A stretch of 32,425 nt of DNA from an uncultured Luteimonas sp. (lineage in GTDB: Bacteria > Pseudomonadota > Gammaproteobacteria > Xanthomonadales > Xanthomonadaceae): assembly GCA_938008415.1 (NCBI GenBank), contig CALLKI010000047.1, positions 1-32,425 on the forward strand, read 5' to 3'. The first letter of the stretch is position 1. Each line of letters starts with the position of its first letter. A model generated the notes under the pieces. The model saw nothing but the letters and a program-made list of their open reading frames with translations, was not told where the DNA came from and made no database searches. Below are positions 6,495 through 16,255 of this stretch, piece after piece. The translations under genes were made by a program, and so were the position numbers.

Positions 6495-8153
6495 GGACGC
6501 GATCCGCGTCGCCAGCCCCTGGCCCACGGTCTTGCCCAGGCTGCCGAGGTCGGTGATCGCACCACGACCGGTGCCGTGGTACCAGCCGACCGAAGCCGTG
6601 GCCGTGGCCGCGGCGGCCTCGCCGACCGCCAGCGTGAACTTGCGCGTCCACGCGTCCTCGACCTGCAGCGCAACGGCGTAGGGCAGCAGGAACTCGTAGC
6701 GTGCCGCGTCGAGCCGGGGTTCCGGTCCCGCGTCCGGTCCCTGCAGCCGCTGCAGGTCCTGGCGCTCGGCCACGCCGAGGTAGCGGCGCAGGCCCTCGAT
6801 CCGGTCCAGCATGCGCCGGCCTTCCGGCGTGTGCGCGGGGAACAGGAAGGCGAACGCGGTGGCCACGCCGAACATGGCCACGATCACGGGCACCGCCAGC
6901 AGCAGCCCGCTGCCGGTTCCCGCGCCGAACGCGATCGCGAGCATGCTGGAGCCGCCCGCGATCAGGAAGGCGACCGCCGTGCTGCCGGCATTGGTGTTGA
7001 ACAGGCTGCCGTGGAACCGCTCCTTGAGCGATCTGGCGTGCGCGGCCATGGCCGACTGCAGGGTGGGGGCGTTCTTCCTGTCCAGTTCGAGCGATGGGCC
7101 ATGGCGGAACAGCCCCTGCAGCAGGACCTCCTGCTCCGGGGCGGTGCCGCCGCCGCCGGACGTCCGTTCCAGCCGCCACTCGTCCTTCAGCAGGCCTTTC
7201 TCGCGATGGATGCGCAGGTGGCCTGCAACCGCCAGCGACAGCACGTCGGCGGAAAAGCACAGCGCGTCGTGGCGCATGCGTTCGATGTAGCGCAGCGCGG
7301 ACGGGGACAGGCCCTCCGGCGGGTCGTACTGCACCACCACCGTGCCCGGGGCGGGATCACGTCCCACCCGGCGCCAGCGGCGCAGGCAGAAGGCGAGCAG
7401 GGCGGCCAGCCCCGCCAGCGCGACCAGTCCGGCGCGGTTGTCCTTCAGCAGCCACCACAGCCGCTGCGCACGGGTCGGCTCGGCGACGACGCCCTTGGGG
7501 AACGACAGGACCACTGTCATGCCTTCGTGCGGCGCCAGCGGGCGCGTGAGCGTCCAGCGTGCGACGCCCGGCGCGACGGTTTCCGCCCGGCAATCGCGTC
7601 CGCGCGCGCCCTGCGGCCCGGTGTAGCACCCGGCGGACATGTCCGCGACGGGCACGGCGGAAGGCAGGCGCAGCTCCACGCGCCCGCCTTCGACCGCGAA
7701 GGCCCAGCCGGTGCCGATCGCGTTCCAGTAGAGTTCGTCGTGGTCCGCGAAGAAGCCGGTCTGCCGGGGGGTGCGGTAGCGCAAGGTGTACGTGTATTCG
7801 GCGGGGACCGGCAGGAAGCCGTCGTTGCCGGTGTTCACGCGCACGCCGTTGCCGAGGGTCTCGGTGAACCAGGGCTCCGGATGGCCGTCGCGCAGTACCT
7901 CGATCACGTCGAAATCCACCACCACGCGGTTGCCATGGCGGTCGCGGTAGCGGGTGGGGAAGTCGCGGTAGATGCCGCGGCGGATGGCGTGTCCTTCCGC
8001 GCGAACGCGGATGCGTTCGCTGACCTCGAGGCTGCCGTCGGCGTTGAGCGTGACGTCGCTGTCGTAGGCCAGGATGCGTTCCTGCGCTCGCGGCGAGGAC
8101 ACCGCCGTGGCGGCAAGGACGAGGACCGCGGCGACGGTGCGGAGGTGCTTCAT
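6405..8153 (-). CDS. DUF2207 membrane protein with glycine-rich C terminus
   Basis: A 582-residue predicted membrane protein of the DUF2207 family (function unknown). The order is: signal peptide 1-23 (ending SSPRAQ); an extracytoplasmic beta-rich DUF2207 domain (about 25-225) with the family pattern ILAYDSDVTLNADGSLEVSE and GIYRDFPTRYRD; a membrane helix at about 241-258; a cytoplasmic region with a degraded winged-helix look (ALRYIERMRHDALCFSADVLSLAV); two further membrane segments at about 390-440; and a C-terminal tail that ends in an almost pure glycine run (about 563-582). Such Gly-rich tails are common in this family. Its start overlaps the stop of lemA by 4 bp (ATGA), so the two are translated together. 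LemA-DUF2207 pairs are widespread and presumably act at the envelope; the biochemical role is unknown. Confidence 0.92.
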   Translation of the reverse strand: MKHLRTVAAVLVLAATAVSSPRAQERILAYDSDVTLNADGSLEVSERIRVRAEGHAIRRGIYRDFPTRYRDRHGNRVVVDFDVIEVLRDGHPEPWFTETLGNGVRVNTGNDGFLPVPAEYTYTLRYRTPRQTGFFADHDELYWNAIGTGWAFAVEGGRVELRLPSAVPVADMSAGCYTGPQGARGRDCRAETVAPGVARWTLTRPLAPHEGMTVVLSFPKGVVAEPTRAQRLWWLLKDNRAGLVALAGLAALLAFCLRRWRRVGRDPAPGTVVVQYDPPEGLSPSALRYIERMRHDALCFSADVLSLAVAGHLRIHREKGLLKDEWRLERTSGGGGTAPEQEVLLQGLFRHGPSLELDRKNAPTLQSAMAAHARSLKERFHGSLFNTNAGSTAVAFLIAGGSSMLAIAFGAGTGSGLLLAVPVIVAMFGVATAFAFLFPAHTPEGRRMLDRIEGLRRYLGVAERQDLQRLQGPDAGPEPRLDAARYEFLLPYAVALQVEDAWTRKFTLAVGEAAAATATASVGWYHGTGRGAITDLGSLGKTVGQGLATRIASSATPPGSSSGAGGGGFSGGGGGGGGGGGR

Positions 8154-8707
8154 GGCAGGTCCACCTTCATCGTGGCGCGCTGCTCCGGCCCGGCCTCGAA
8201 GAAGTCCTCGGGGGGAAAACCCGCCAGCCGTGCCACGACCAGGCCGGGGAACCGCTGCACGGCGTCGTTGTAGTCGCGGACCGCGCCGTTGAAGAACCGG
8301 CGTGCGTACTGCAGTTGCTCCTCGACCTCGACCAGGTCGTGTTGCAGCCGCGCGAAGTTGTCGCTGGCCTTCAGAACGGGGTAGGCCTCCCCGAGCGCGA
8401 CCAGCCGGCCGAGTGCGTCCTGCAGTTCGTCCTCGACCCCGGCCAGGCGCGGCCGGTCGGATACTTCCAGCGCCCGCGCGCGCAGCGCGGTGACCGCCTC
8501 GAGCACCGCGCGCTCGTGGCCGGCGTAGGCGGCCACCGCGGATACCAGCCGCGGGACGAGGTCGTGCCGGCGGACCAGCTGCACGTCCACGTCCGCCCAG
8601 GCGGTGCGGACCTGGTTGCGCAGGCGCACCAGCCGGTTGTAGGCGAGGATCGCCCAGGCCAGCAGGGCCGCGAACATGACTGCGGGCAGAAGGATGGCAG
8701 GTGTCAT
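8150..8707 (-). CDS. lemA: LemA family protein
   Basis: A 185-residue protein with an N-terminal membrane helix (residues 3-22, ILLPAVMFAALLAWAILAYN) followed by the LemA helical bundle: NRLVRLRNQVRTAWADVDVQLVRRHDLVPRLV, then the conserved ends YPVLKASDNFARLQ, EEQLQYARRFFNGAVRDYND and FPGLVVARLAGF. The length and motif order are normal for the family. LemA proteins are membrane-anchored with the bundle facing outside; their biochemical function is not established. It is the first gene of a two-gene unit with the DUF2207 protein downstream (4-bp overlap). The start at 8707 is the only ATG that gives the short N terminus typical of LemA. The gene is divergent from the DUF4019 gene across about 150 bp. 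Confidence 0.95.
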   Translation of the reverse strand: MTPAILLPAVMFAALLAWAILAYNRLVRLRNQVRTAWADVDVQLVRRHDLVPRLVSAVAAYAGHERAVLEAVTALRARALEVSDRPRLAGVEDELQDALGRLVALGEAYPVLKASDNFARLQHDLVEVEEQLQYARRFFNGAVRDYNDAVQRFPGLVVARLAGFPPEDFFEAGPEQRATMKVDLP

Positions 8708-8792
8708 CGTCCAGCTCCCGGGCCGCGGTGGACAGGGACGCCCGGGTCGCCCCGGACGTGACCGCAGCGTAACGGATCGCCGTGGCGACGGC

Positions 8793-8823
8793 TTGCAGGG
8801 CCGGGCCCGGGGTGGCTTACACT
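8793..8823 (+). promoter_or_regulatory. possible promoter of the DUF4019 gene
   Basis: TTGCAG (8793-8798) and TACACT (8818-8823) with a 19-bp spacer lie 35 bp upstream of the ATG at 8858, inside the lemA/DUF4019 divergent region. The -10 match is fair and the spacer long; offered as a candidate only. Confidence 0.35.
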
Positions 8824-8857
8824 CGGGGTCCCGAATGGACTGATCGACCGAGGGACC

Positions 8858-9358
8858 ATGAACACCATGCGTATCCTGCTGGCTGCTGCGGCGCTCGCGG
8901 CGTGCACCACGGCACTGGCGCAGCAGCCGCCCGCCCAGCCTTCCCAGGCCGCGCCGGCGCAGCAGGCCCAGCTGACGCCCGAGCAGCAGGCCGCCCTGGC
9001 CAGGCAGGACCAGGAAATGTCCCTTGCCGCGCTGCAGGTGATGCAGCTGGTCGATGCAAACCGCATCGGCGAGGTCTGGGATGGCGGCTCGGCGGTGATG
9101 AAGCGGGTGGTGACCCGCGACGAGTTCATCCGCCAGATCACCCTTGACCGCAACCGCCTGGGCGCGGTCGTCAGCCGTGGCCAGCCGGTGGTGACACGGT
9201 CGCAGGGGCAGGAGGGATCCGCCGTGCCCCCGGGCCTGTACATCAACGTGCAGACGCCCACGCAGTTCGCCTCGCAGCAGCAGCCGGTCCGCGAGCTGGT
9301 GTCGTTCCGGCTCGACGAAGACAGGGTCTGGCGCGTGAGCGGTTATTCCGTGCGCTGA
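8858..9358 (+). CDS. exported DUF4019 domain protein
   Basis: A 166-residue periplasmic protein. The signal peptide is residues 1-22 (cut after TTALA), followed by a Gln/Pro/Ala-rich linker (23-50) and a DUF4019 domain. The domain shows the family's landmarks: MQLVDANRIGEVWDGGS, a helix with VVTRDEFIRQI, the R-x-x-L-G-A-V-V-S-R-G-Q-P stretch, a Pro-Pro-Gly-Leu-Tyr strand, and a terminal strand ending VWRVSGYSVR. AGGG lies 6 bases before the start. It is a single-gene unit with its own candidate promoter and a strong terminator. The fold is probably NTF2/cystatin-like; the function is unknown. Confidence 0.88.
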   Translation: MNTMRILLAAAALAACTTALAQQPPAQPSQAAPAQQAQLTPEQQAALARQDQEMSLAALQVMQLVDANRIGEVWDGGSAVMKRVVTRDEFIRQITLDRNRLGAVVSRGQPVVTRSQGQEGSAVPPGLYINVQTPTQFASQQQPVRELVSFRLDEDRVWRVSGYSVR

Positions 9359-9388
9359 GGATCCAGAATACGCGCCGGACGACGCAGG

Positions 9389-9410
9389 CGGGCGGCCCGA
9401 GGGCCGCCCG
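9389..9410 (+). terminator. intrinsic terminator after the DUF4019 gene
   Basis: A perfect 10-bp inverted repeat, CGGGCGGCCC-GA-GGGCCGCCCG, lies 31 bp after the stop and is followed by TCGCGTTT. The stem is very stable and the T-tract weak, as is common in GC-rich genomes. It could also serve the leftward transporter gene. Confidence 0.75.
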
Positions 9411-9436
9411 TCGCGTTTCAGTGCCGCGTCGATCAC

Positions 9437-9544
9437 TCAGCTCCCGGCCTGGGCCGCAAGCCAGTCGATCACCCGCCGCGCTTCGCGGGCGTGGGCACGT
9501 TCCCTGTCCGCGCGATCGCGACCTTCGGCTGAGGCGGACGCGGC
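9437..9544 (-). other. in-frame 35-codon continuation behind the transporter stop
   Basis: Directly after the TGA of the transporter gene (9547-9545) the same frame stays open for 35 codons: AASASAEGRDRADRERAHAR, then EARRVIDWLAAQAGS, ending in TGA at 9437. The composition is charged and helical with chromosome-like codons. There is no start codon at its beginning, so it is not a separate gene. It may be a former C-terminal tail cut off by a recent stop, or a read-through extension. Confidence 0.4.
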
Positions 9545-10849
9545 TCAGTCGCCCGGCGTGGCCCGCGGCTCCCCGGCGCGCCGCTGCTGTTCGCGGCCGA
9601 GCCAGATGCCGAGCGCGGCCCAGACAGCGGCCAGCGGCACCACCACGGCCGCCAGTCCGCCCAGCGCAAGGCCGATACGGCCGAGCAGGCCCTCGACCTG
9701 GGCGCCGACCACGTCGCCGGTCCGGTACACGAAGGTGTCCACGAAGGCCTTGGCCTTGTACTTGTCCTCGCGCCCGACCACGGTGAACAACGCCTCGCGC
9801 GCGGGCCGGGCCAGGCCGCGCTGCAGGGCGCGGTTGGCCGCTTCCAGCAGCACCAGCACGGCGAATGAGCCGTAGACCGCGAGTCCGGCGAATCCCAGCG
9901 CCATGGCCGCGGGCAGCACCGCGAGCGCGAACGGCATGCCGAGGCTGCGGATGATGTGCCCGCTCAGGGCCAGTTGCAGCGCCAGCACCGCGATCTGGGT
10001 CCACATGTCGATGTTGGCGAACAGGCTGGTGCGCGCGTCGAGGCCGGATTCCGCGGCAGCGACCATCTGTAGCCGGGTGAAGTAGATGAAGGTCGCCACC
10101 ACCGTCATCAGCAGCACGTAGCCGGCGATGCCCAGCAGGTAGGGCGAGGCGAAGGTGGCACGGATGCCGGTCCAGGCGCTGCCGCCGATGCGCACGGATT
10201 CGTCGGCGGGCCTGGCGGAGTCCCGCGCCGTGCCGCCGGGCTGGTCGCTGCGCAGGTGGACCAGCGCCCGGGCCAGCGCGATCGCGGCGAGCAGGAATCC
10301 CGCCGAAACCAGCAGCAGGCTCGGCGTGCCCAGCGGTCCGGCCAGGCGCCCGGCCAGCCACGGGCCGAAGATCGCGCCCAAGGTGCCGCCGACCGCGACT
10401 AGCGCGAACAGGCGCTTGCCCTGGTCGCTGGCGAAGCGGTCGGCCATCAGCGCCCAGAACACCATCGTCGAGAACAGGTTGAACACGCTGAACCAGACGT
10501 AGAACACCTGGCCGCTGCGTTCGCCGACCGCCTCTGGCGCGAACTGCAGCAACGCCCAGAAGCCGCACAGGCCCAGCGCGAAGAATGCATAGGTCGCGGC
10601 GATGAACTGCAGGCGCCGGAAGCGGCTCACCAGCCAGCCGAACGCCGGATTGACCAGCAGCGTGGCCAGCGCGGTACCGATGAACAGCCAGCGCACGCTT
10701 TCGATGCCACGGCTCATGCCCAGCGCATCGCGCGCGGGGCGCAGCAGCATCAGCGCGGTGAGGACGCAGAAGAAGAACAGCGCTGCGACCAGCACCGGCC
10801 CCGCCTCGCCGCGCCTGAGGTTGAAGAGGTCCGCAAGCCGTCCGCGCAT
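9545..10849 (-). CDS. MFS-fold transporter resembling NTP/NDP exchangers (NTT-like)
   Basis: A 434-residue inner-membrane protein with about 12 hydrophobic segments, split into two halves by a hydrophilic loop (about residues 205-235, SDQPGGTARDSARP). The N terminus LFNLRRGEAGPVLVAALFFF with LLRPARDALGM, and the second-half motif GREDKYKAKAFVDTFVYRTGD, recall bacterial proteins annotated as NTP/NDP exchange transporters or MFS relatives. Substrate residues cannot be assigned. The start at 10849 is chosen for GGGAG six bases upstream; ATG 10873 is an in-frame alternative. The same frame continues for 35 codons after the stop. It lies downstream of the fdh genes on the same strand, but a hairpin and a 137-bp gap separate them, so it is probably a separate unit. 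Confidence 0.8.
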   Translation of the reverse strand: MRGRLADLFNLRRGEAGPVLVAALFFFCVLTALMLLRPARDALGMSRGIESVRWLFIGTALATLLVNPAFGWLVSRFRRLQFIAATYAFFALGLCGFWALLQFAPEAVGERSGQVFYVWFSVFNLFSTMVFWALMADRFASDQGKRLFALVAVGGTLGAIFGPWLAGRLAGPLGTPSLLLVSAGFLLAAIALARALVHLRSDQPGGTARDSARPADESVRIGGSAWTGIRATFASPYLLGIAGYVLLMTVVATFIYFTRLQMVAAAESGLDARTSLFANIDMWTQIAVLALQLALSGHIIRSLGMPFALAVLPAAMALGFAGLAVYGSFAVLVLLEAANRALQRGLARPAREALFTVVGREDKYKAKAFVDTFVYRTGDVVGAQVEGLLGRIGLALGGLAAVVVPLAAVWAALGIWLGREQQRRAGEPRATPGD

Positions 10850-10942
10850 CGTCCGCTCCCGCCTGGTGGGCATGCCGGGAATGTATGCCCGCAGGCCACG
10901 ATGATCGCGCAGATTGCGGGGTGGTGGTGGCACGCGCCCGTG

Positions 10943-10964
10943 CCGCAGGTCACGGCACCTGCGG
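10943..10964 (-). terminator. hairpin after the fdhD-ydeP-like unit
   Basis: CCGCAGGT-CACGGC-ACCTGCGG is a perfect 8-bp stem, located 23 bp beyond the stop of the small winged-helix-like gene and before the transporter gene. There is no clear T-tract on either strand, so terminator function is a guess. Confidence 0.4.
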
Positions 10965-10986
10965 TTCCCGATCCCGCCGGCAGGTG

Positions 10987-11236
10987 TCAGCGGGGATCCG
11001 GGCCGTCGTCCGCGGCCGGCCGCACCAGGCGCGCGATGTCGCGTTCGCCTTCGCGGTCCACGCGGACCAGCCCTGCGCCCGGGATGCCGCCGACCGGCAC
11101 GTCGCCAAGCCAGGCCAGCTCGCGCATCAGCACGCTCATGCGCACGCCCAGGCGCTTGCACAGGCGAGGCAGCGAGATGCCCCCGGGATGCGCCGCTAGT
11201 TCCGAAAGCAGCGCCTCGCGCAGCGCGGGCCCGGCT

Positions 11237-11250
<14 letters not shown>
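10987..11250 (-). CDS. small winged-helix-like protein linked to the molybdo-oxidoreductase
   Basis: An 87-residue protein. It has a helix ALREALLSELAAHPGGI, a helix-turn-helix-like pair SLPRLCKRLGVRMSVLMREL, and a wing GLVRVDREGERDIARLV, then a short acidic tail. This is the pattern of a small winged helix without an effector domain. Its start lies inside the end of the oxidoreductase gene (14-bp overlap), which implies translational coupling and a related job. It may be an assembly factor or regulator of the molybdoenzyme, but no family name can be assigned from sequence alone. Confidence 0.75.
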
Positions 11251-13584
<2,334 letters not shown>

Positions 13585-13588
<4 letters not shown>

Positions 13589-14439
13589 GGGGGCGATGTT
13601 GCCACGGATGCGCCGGCCAGGCGCCAGGGGTGGGTGTAGACGACGCAGCTCTCGCCGCGGGCGAAGCCGACCAGGGTCATGCCGGCGCTGTCGGCCAGGG
13701 AGACGGCGAGGGCGGTGGGTGCCGAGATCGCCGCCAGCATCGGCATGCCGGCCTGCGCGGCCTTCATCGCCATCTCGTAGCTGGCGCGGCTGGAGACCAC
13801 GCAGAAGCCGGCGGCCAGGTCGGTGCCCGCGGCGAGCAGCGCGCCGACGAGCTTGTCGAGGGCGTTGTGGCGGCCCACGTCCTCGCGCACCACGAGCAGC
13901 CGGCCGTCCGGGGCCGCCCAGGCCGCGGCGTGGGTGGCTCCTGTGAGCGCATTCAGCGTCTGCCGCCGCTGCATTTCATCCAGTGCCCGCGCCAGGGCCT
14001 GCGGCGTGGCCCCGGTGCCGCGCGGCACCGGGCGCGGCGGGCGCAGCACCGCCTCGATCGACTGCGCGCCGCACAGGCCGCAGCCGCTGCGCCCCTCGAG
14101 CCCGCGGCGGCGCGCGGCGATCCGTCCGTGCCGCGCGGCGGGCACCGACATCGCCACGTGGATGCCGTCCAGGGTGGCGTCGATGGCCTCGATGCGCAGC
14201 TCGTCCGCGGCATCCACGATCCCCTCGCTGACCGCGAAGCCCAGCGCGAAGTCCGCGATGTCGGCGGGCGTGGCCATCATCACCGCGAACGGCTCGCCGT
14301 CGAACGACAGCGCCACCGGGACCTCCTCGGCGATCCAGTCCGGCTCGCGGCAGGCCGTACCCGCGCGCAGGCGCAGAGGCGAGCGCCGGACGGCGCCGGC
14401 CGGGGCGCCACCGGGAGGGGAAGGGGCCTCGGGCTGCAT
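13585..14439 (-). CDS. fdhD: FdhD sulfurtransferase for molybdoenzymes
   Basis: A protein of about 284 residues that passes sulfur from cysteine desulfurase to the Mo-bis-MGD cofactor so that formate-dehydrogenase-type enzymes become active. It contains the conserved GCGLCG loop with Cys120 and Cys123, ADFALGFAVSEGI, and the C-terminal block REDVGRHNALDKLVG, CVVSSRASYEMAMKAAQAG and ISAPTALAVSLA, all hallmarks of FdhD. The start at 14439 is chosen because a -10-like TATGCT (14476-14471) overlaps the alternative ATG at 14475 and because the CxxC position then equals that of E. coli FdhD. No clear ribosome site supports either. Its stop overlaps the start of the YdeP-type oxidoreductase by 4 bp, so that enzyme is its probable client. 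Confidence 0.95.
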
Positions 14440-14496
14440 GGCAGGCTGTTCCGTGCGCGGTGTTGGCCAGAGCATAGCGCGTGCAGGCGGCCGACC

Positions 14497-14516
14497 ATGC
14501 CAAAAGGCATATGCCT
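14497..14516. promoter_or_regulatory. palindromic element between fdhD and tldD-like genes
   Basis: ATGCC-AAAA-GGCAT (14497-14510) overlaps the 12-bp palindrome AGGCATATGCCT (14505-14516) in the 167-bp divergent region. It is a plausible operator for either gene, or just a chance dyad; no known regulator motif is recognised. Confidence 0.25.
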
Positions 14517-14606
14517 GCCATGCGTGCGGGGATGCAAGAATCCGGGAAGGCCCCGGCTCCTGCGTGCGCCGGGTGCGCCGCGTACGACGTTCGAGGAGGC
14601 ACGGAC

Positions 14607-16232
14607 TTGCAACGACGCGATTTCCTGGCCCTCGGGGGCCTCGGGCTCGGCGGCCTGGCGCTGTCGCCCTACGTCAAGGCCATCGCTGCCGAGCAGCTGC
14701 TCGAGAAGATCGATGTCGGGTTCAAGAAGCGGCTCGCCGATGCCGCGCTGCAGGCGGCCACTTCCTCCGGCGCCAGCTACTGCGACGTGCGCATCGGTCG
14801 CTACCTGCGGCAGTTCGTGATGACCCGCGAGGACAAGGTCCAGAACGTGGTCAATACCGAGTCCACCGGCGTGGGTATCCGCGTGATCGCCAACGGCGCC
14901 TGGGGGTTCTCGGCCACGAACGTGCTGACCCCCGACGCGGTGGCCGCGACCGCGCGCCGCGCGGTGGAGATCGCGAAGGCCAACGCGAAGCTCCTGACCG
15001 AGCGGGTGCGCCTGGCCAGGGCCCCGGCCTATGGCGAGGTCTCGTGGCAGACGCCGATCAAGGTCAACGCCATGGCCGTGCCGGTCAGGGACAAGGTGGA
15101 CCTGCTGCTGTCGGTCAACGCCGCCGCGCTCAACGCCGGGGCGGACTTCGTGAACTCGACGCTGTTCCTGGTCAACGAGCAGAAGTACTTCGCCTCGACC
15201 GACGGCTCGTACATCGACCAGGACATCCACCGCATCTGGATGCCGATGTCGGTCACCGCGGTGGACAAGGCCACCGGCAGGTTCCGCACCCGCGACGGCC
15301 TCTCCGCGCCGATGGGCATGGGCTACGAATACCTCGAGGGCGGTGGCCGCAAGTACATCTCCCCGAACGGGGTGATCAATTACGGTGACCGCTACGACCC
15401 GGTCGAGGATGCCCGCGAGGCGGCGAAGCAGGCACGCGAGAAGCTGAAGGCGCCGTCGGTCAAGCCCGGCAGGTACGACCTGGTGCTCGACCCCTCGCAC
15501 ACCTGGCTGACCATCCACGAGTCCGTCGGCCACCCGCTGGAGCTGGACCGCGTGCTCGGCTACGAGGCCAACTACGCCGGCACCAGCTTCGCCACGCTCG
15601 AGAAGCGCGGCAACTTCCGCTACGGCAGCGACAAGGTCACGATCTTCGCCGACAAGACCCAGCCGGGCAGCCTCGGCGCGGTCGGCTATGACGACGAGGG
15701 CGTGAAGTGCAAGCGCTGGGACCTGATCAAGGACGGCATCCTGGTCGACTACCAGGCCATCCGCGACCAGGCCCACATCCTCGGCAAGGAGGAGTCCGAC
15801 GGCTGCTGCTATGCCGACTCGTGGTCCAGCGTGCAGTTCCAGCGCATGCCCAACGTCTCGCTGGCGCCCGGCAGGGAGAAGCTGTCCGTGGCCGACATGA
15901 TCAAGGACGTCGAGAACGGCATCTACATCATCGGCGACGGCTCCTTCTCGATCGACCAGCAGCGCTACAACGCCCAGTTCGGCGGGCAGCTGTTCTACGA
16001 GATCAGGAACGGCCGGATCACCGGCATGATCGAGGACGTGGCCTACCAGATCCGCACCCCGGAGTTCTGGAACTCGTGCGTCGCCGTCTGCGACGAGAGC
16101 GACTACCGCCTCGGCGGTTCGTTCTTCGACGGCAAGGGCCAGCCGGGCCAGGTCTCGGCGGTCTCGCACGGTTCGTCCACGGCGCGCTTCAACGGCGTCA
16201 ACGTCATCAACACCGCCCGCTCGCTCGGCTGA
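14607..16232 (+). CDS. TldD-like metallopeptidase with Tat signal
   Basis: A 541-residue TldD/PmbA-family protein. The start is the TTG at 14607, fixed by GAGGAGG (14593-14599) seven bases upstream; it places the twin-arginine motif QRRDFLALGG at the very N terminus, followed by a hydrophobic stretch ending near residue 25-28. The zinc motif HESVGH supplies His304, Glu305 and His309. The third ligand in E. coli-type TldD is a Cys in a CGKxGQ motif; here that place reads FDGKGQPGQ with Asp508, and Cys491 and Cys495 lie just before. The partner TldE-like gene follows after 23 bp. Cytoplasmic TldD/TldE cut unfolded peptides such as CcdA and the microcin B17 precursor. The Tat signal implies that this pair works outside the cytoplasm. 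The substrate is unknown. Confidence 0.92.
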   Translation: MQRRDFLALGGLGLGGLALSPYVKAIAAEQLLEKIDVGFKKRLADAALQAATSSGASYCDVRIGRYLRQFVMTREDKVQNVVNTESTGVGIRVIANGAWGFSATNVLTPDAVAATARRAVEIAKANAKLLTERVRLARAPAYGEVSWQTPIKVNAMAVPVRDKVDLLLSVNAAALNAGADFVNSTLFLVNEQKYFASTDGSYIDQDIHRIWMPMSVTAVDKATGRFRTRDGLSAPMGMGYEYLEGGGRKYISPNGVINYGDRYDPVEDAREAAKQAREKLKAPSVKPGRYDLVLDPSHTWLTIHESVGHPLELDRVLGYEANYAGTSFATLEKRGNFRYGSDKVTIFADKTQPGSLGAVGYDDEGVKCKRWDLIKDGILVDYQAIRDQAHILGKEESDGCCYADSWSSVQFQRMPNVSLAPGREKLSVADMIKDVENGIYIIGDGSFSIDQQRYNAQFGGQLFYEIRNGRITGMIEDVAYQIRTPEFWNSCVAVCDESDYRLGGSFFDGKGQPGQVSAVSHGSSTARFNGVNVINTARSLG

Positions 16233-16255
16233 CCGCACCAGGAGATCAATAGAAC

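Noticed and set aside
8708..9436. Upstream extension of the lemA frame
   Set aside because: It would run through the promoter region and the DUF4019 gene; LemA proteins start right before the membrane helix, at 8707.
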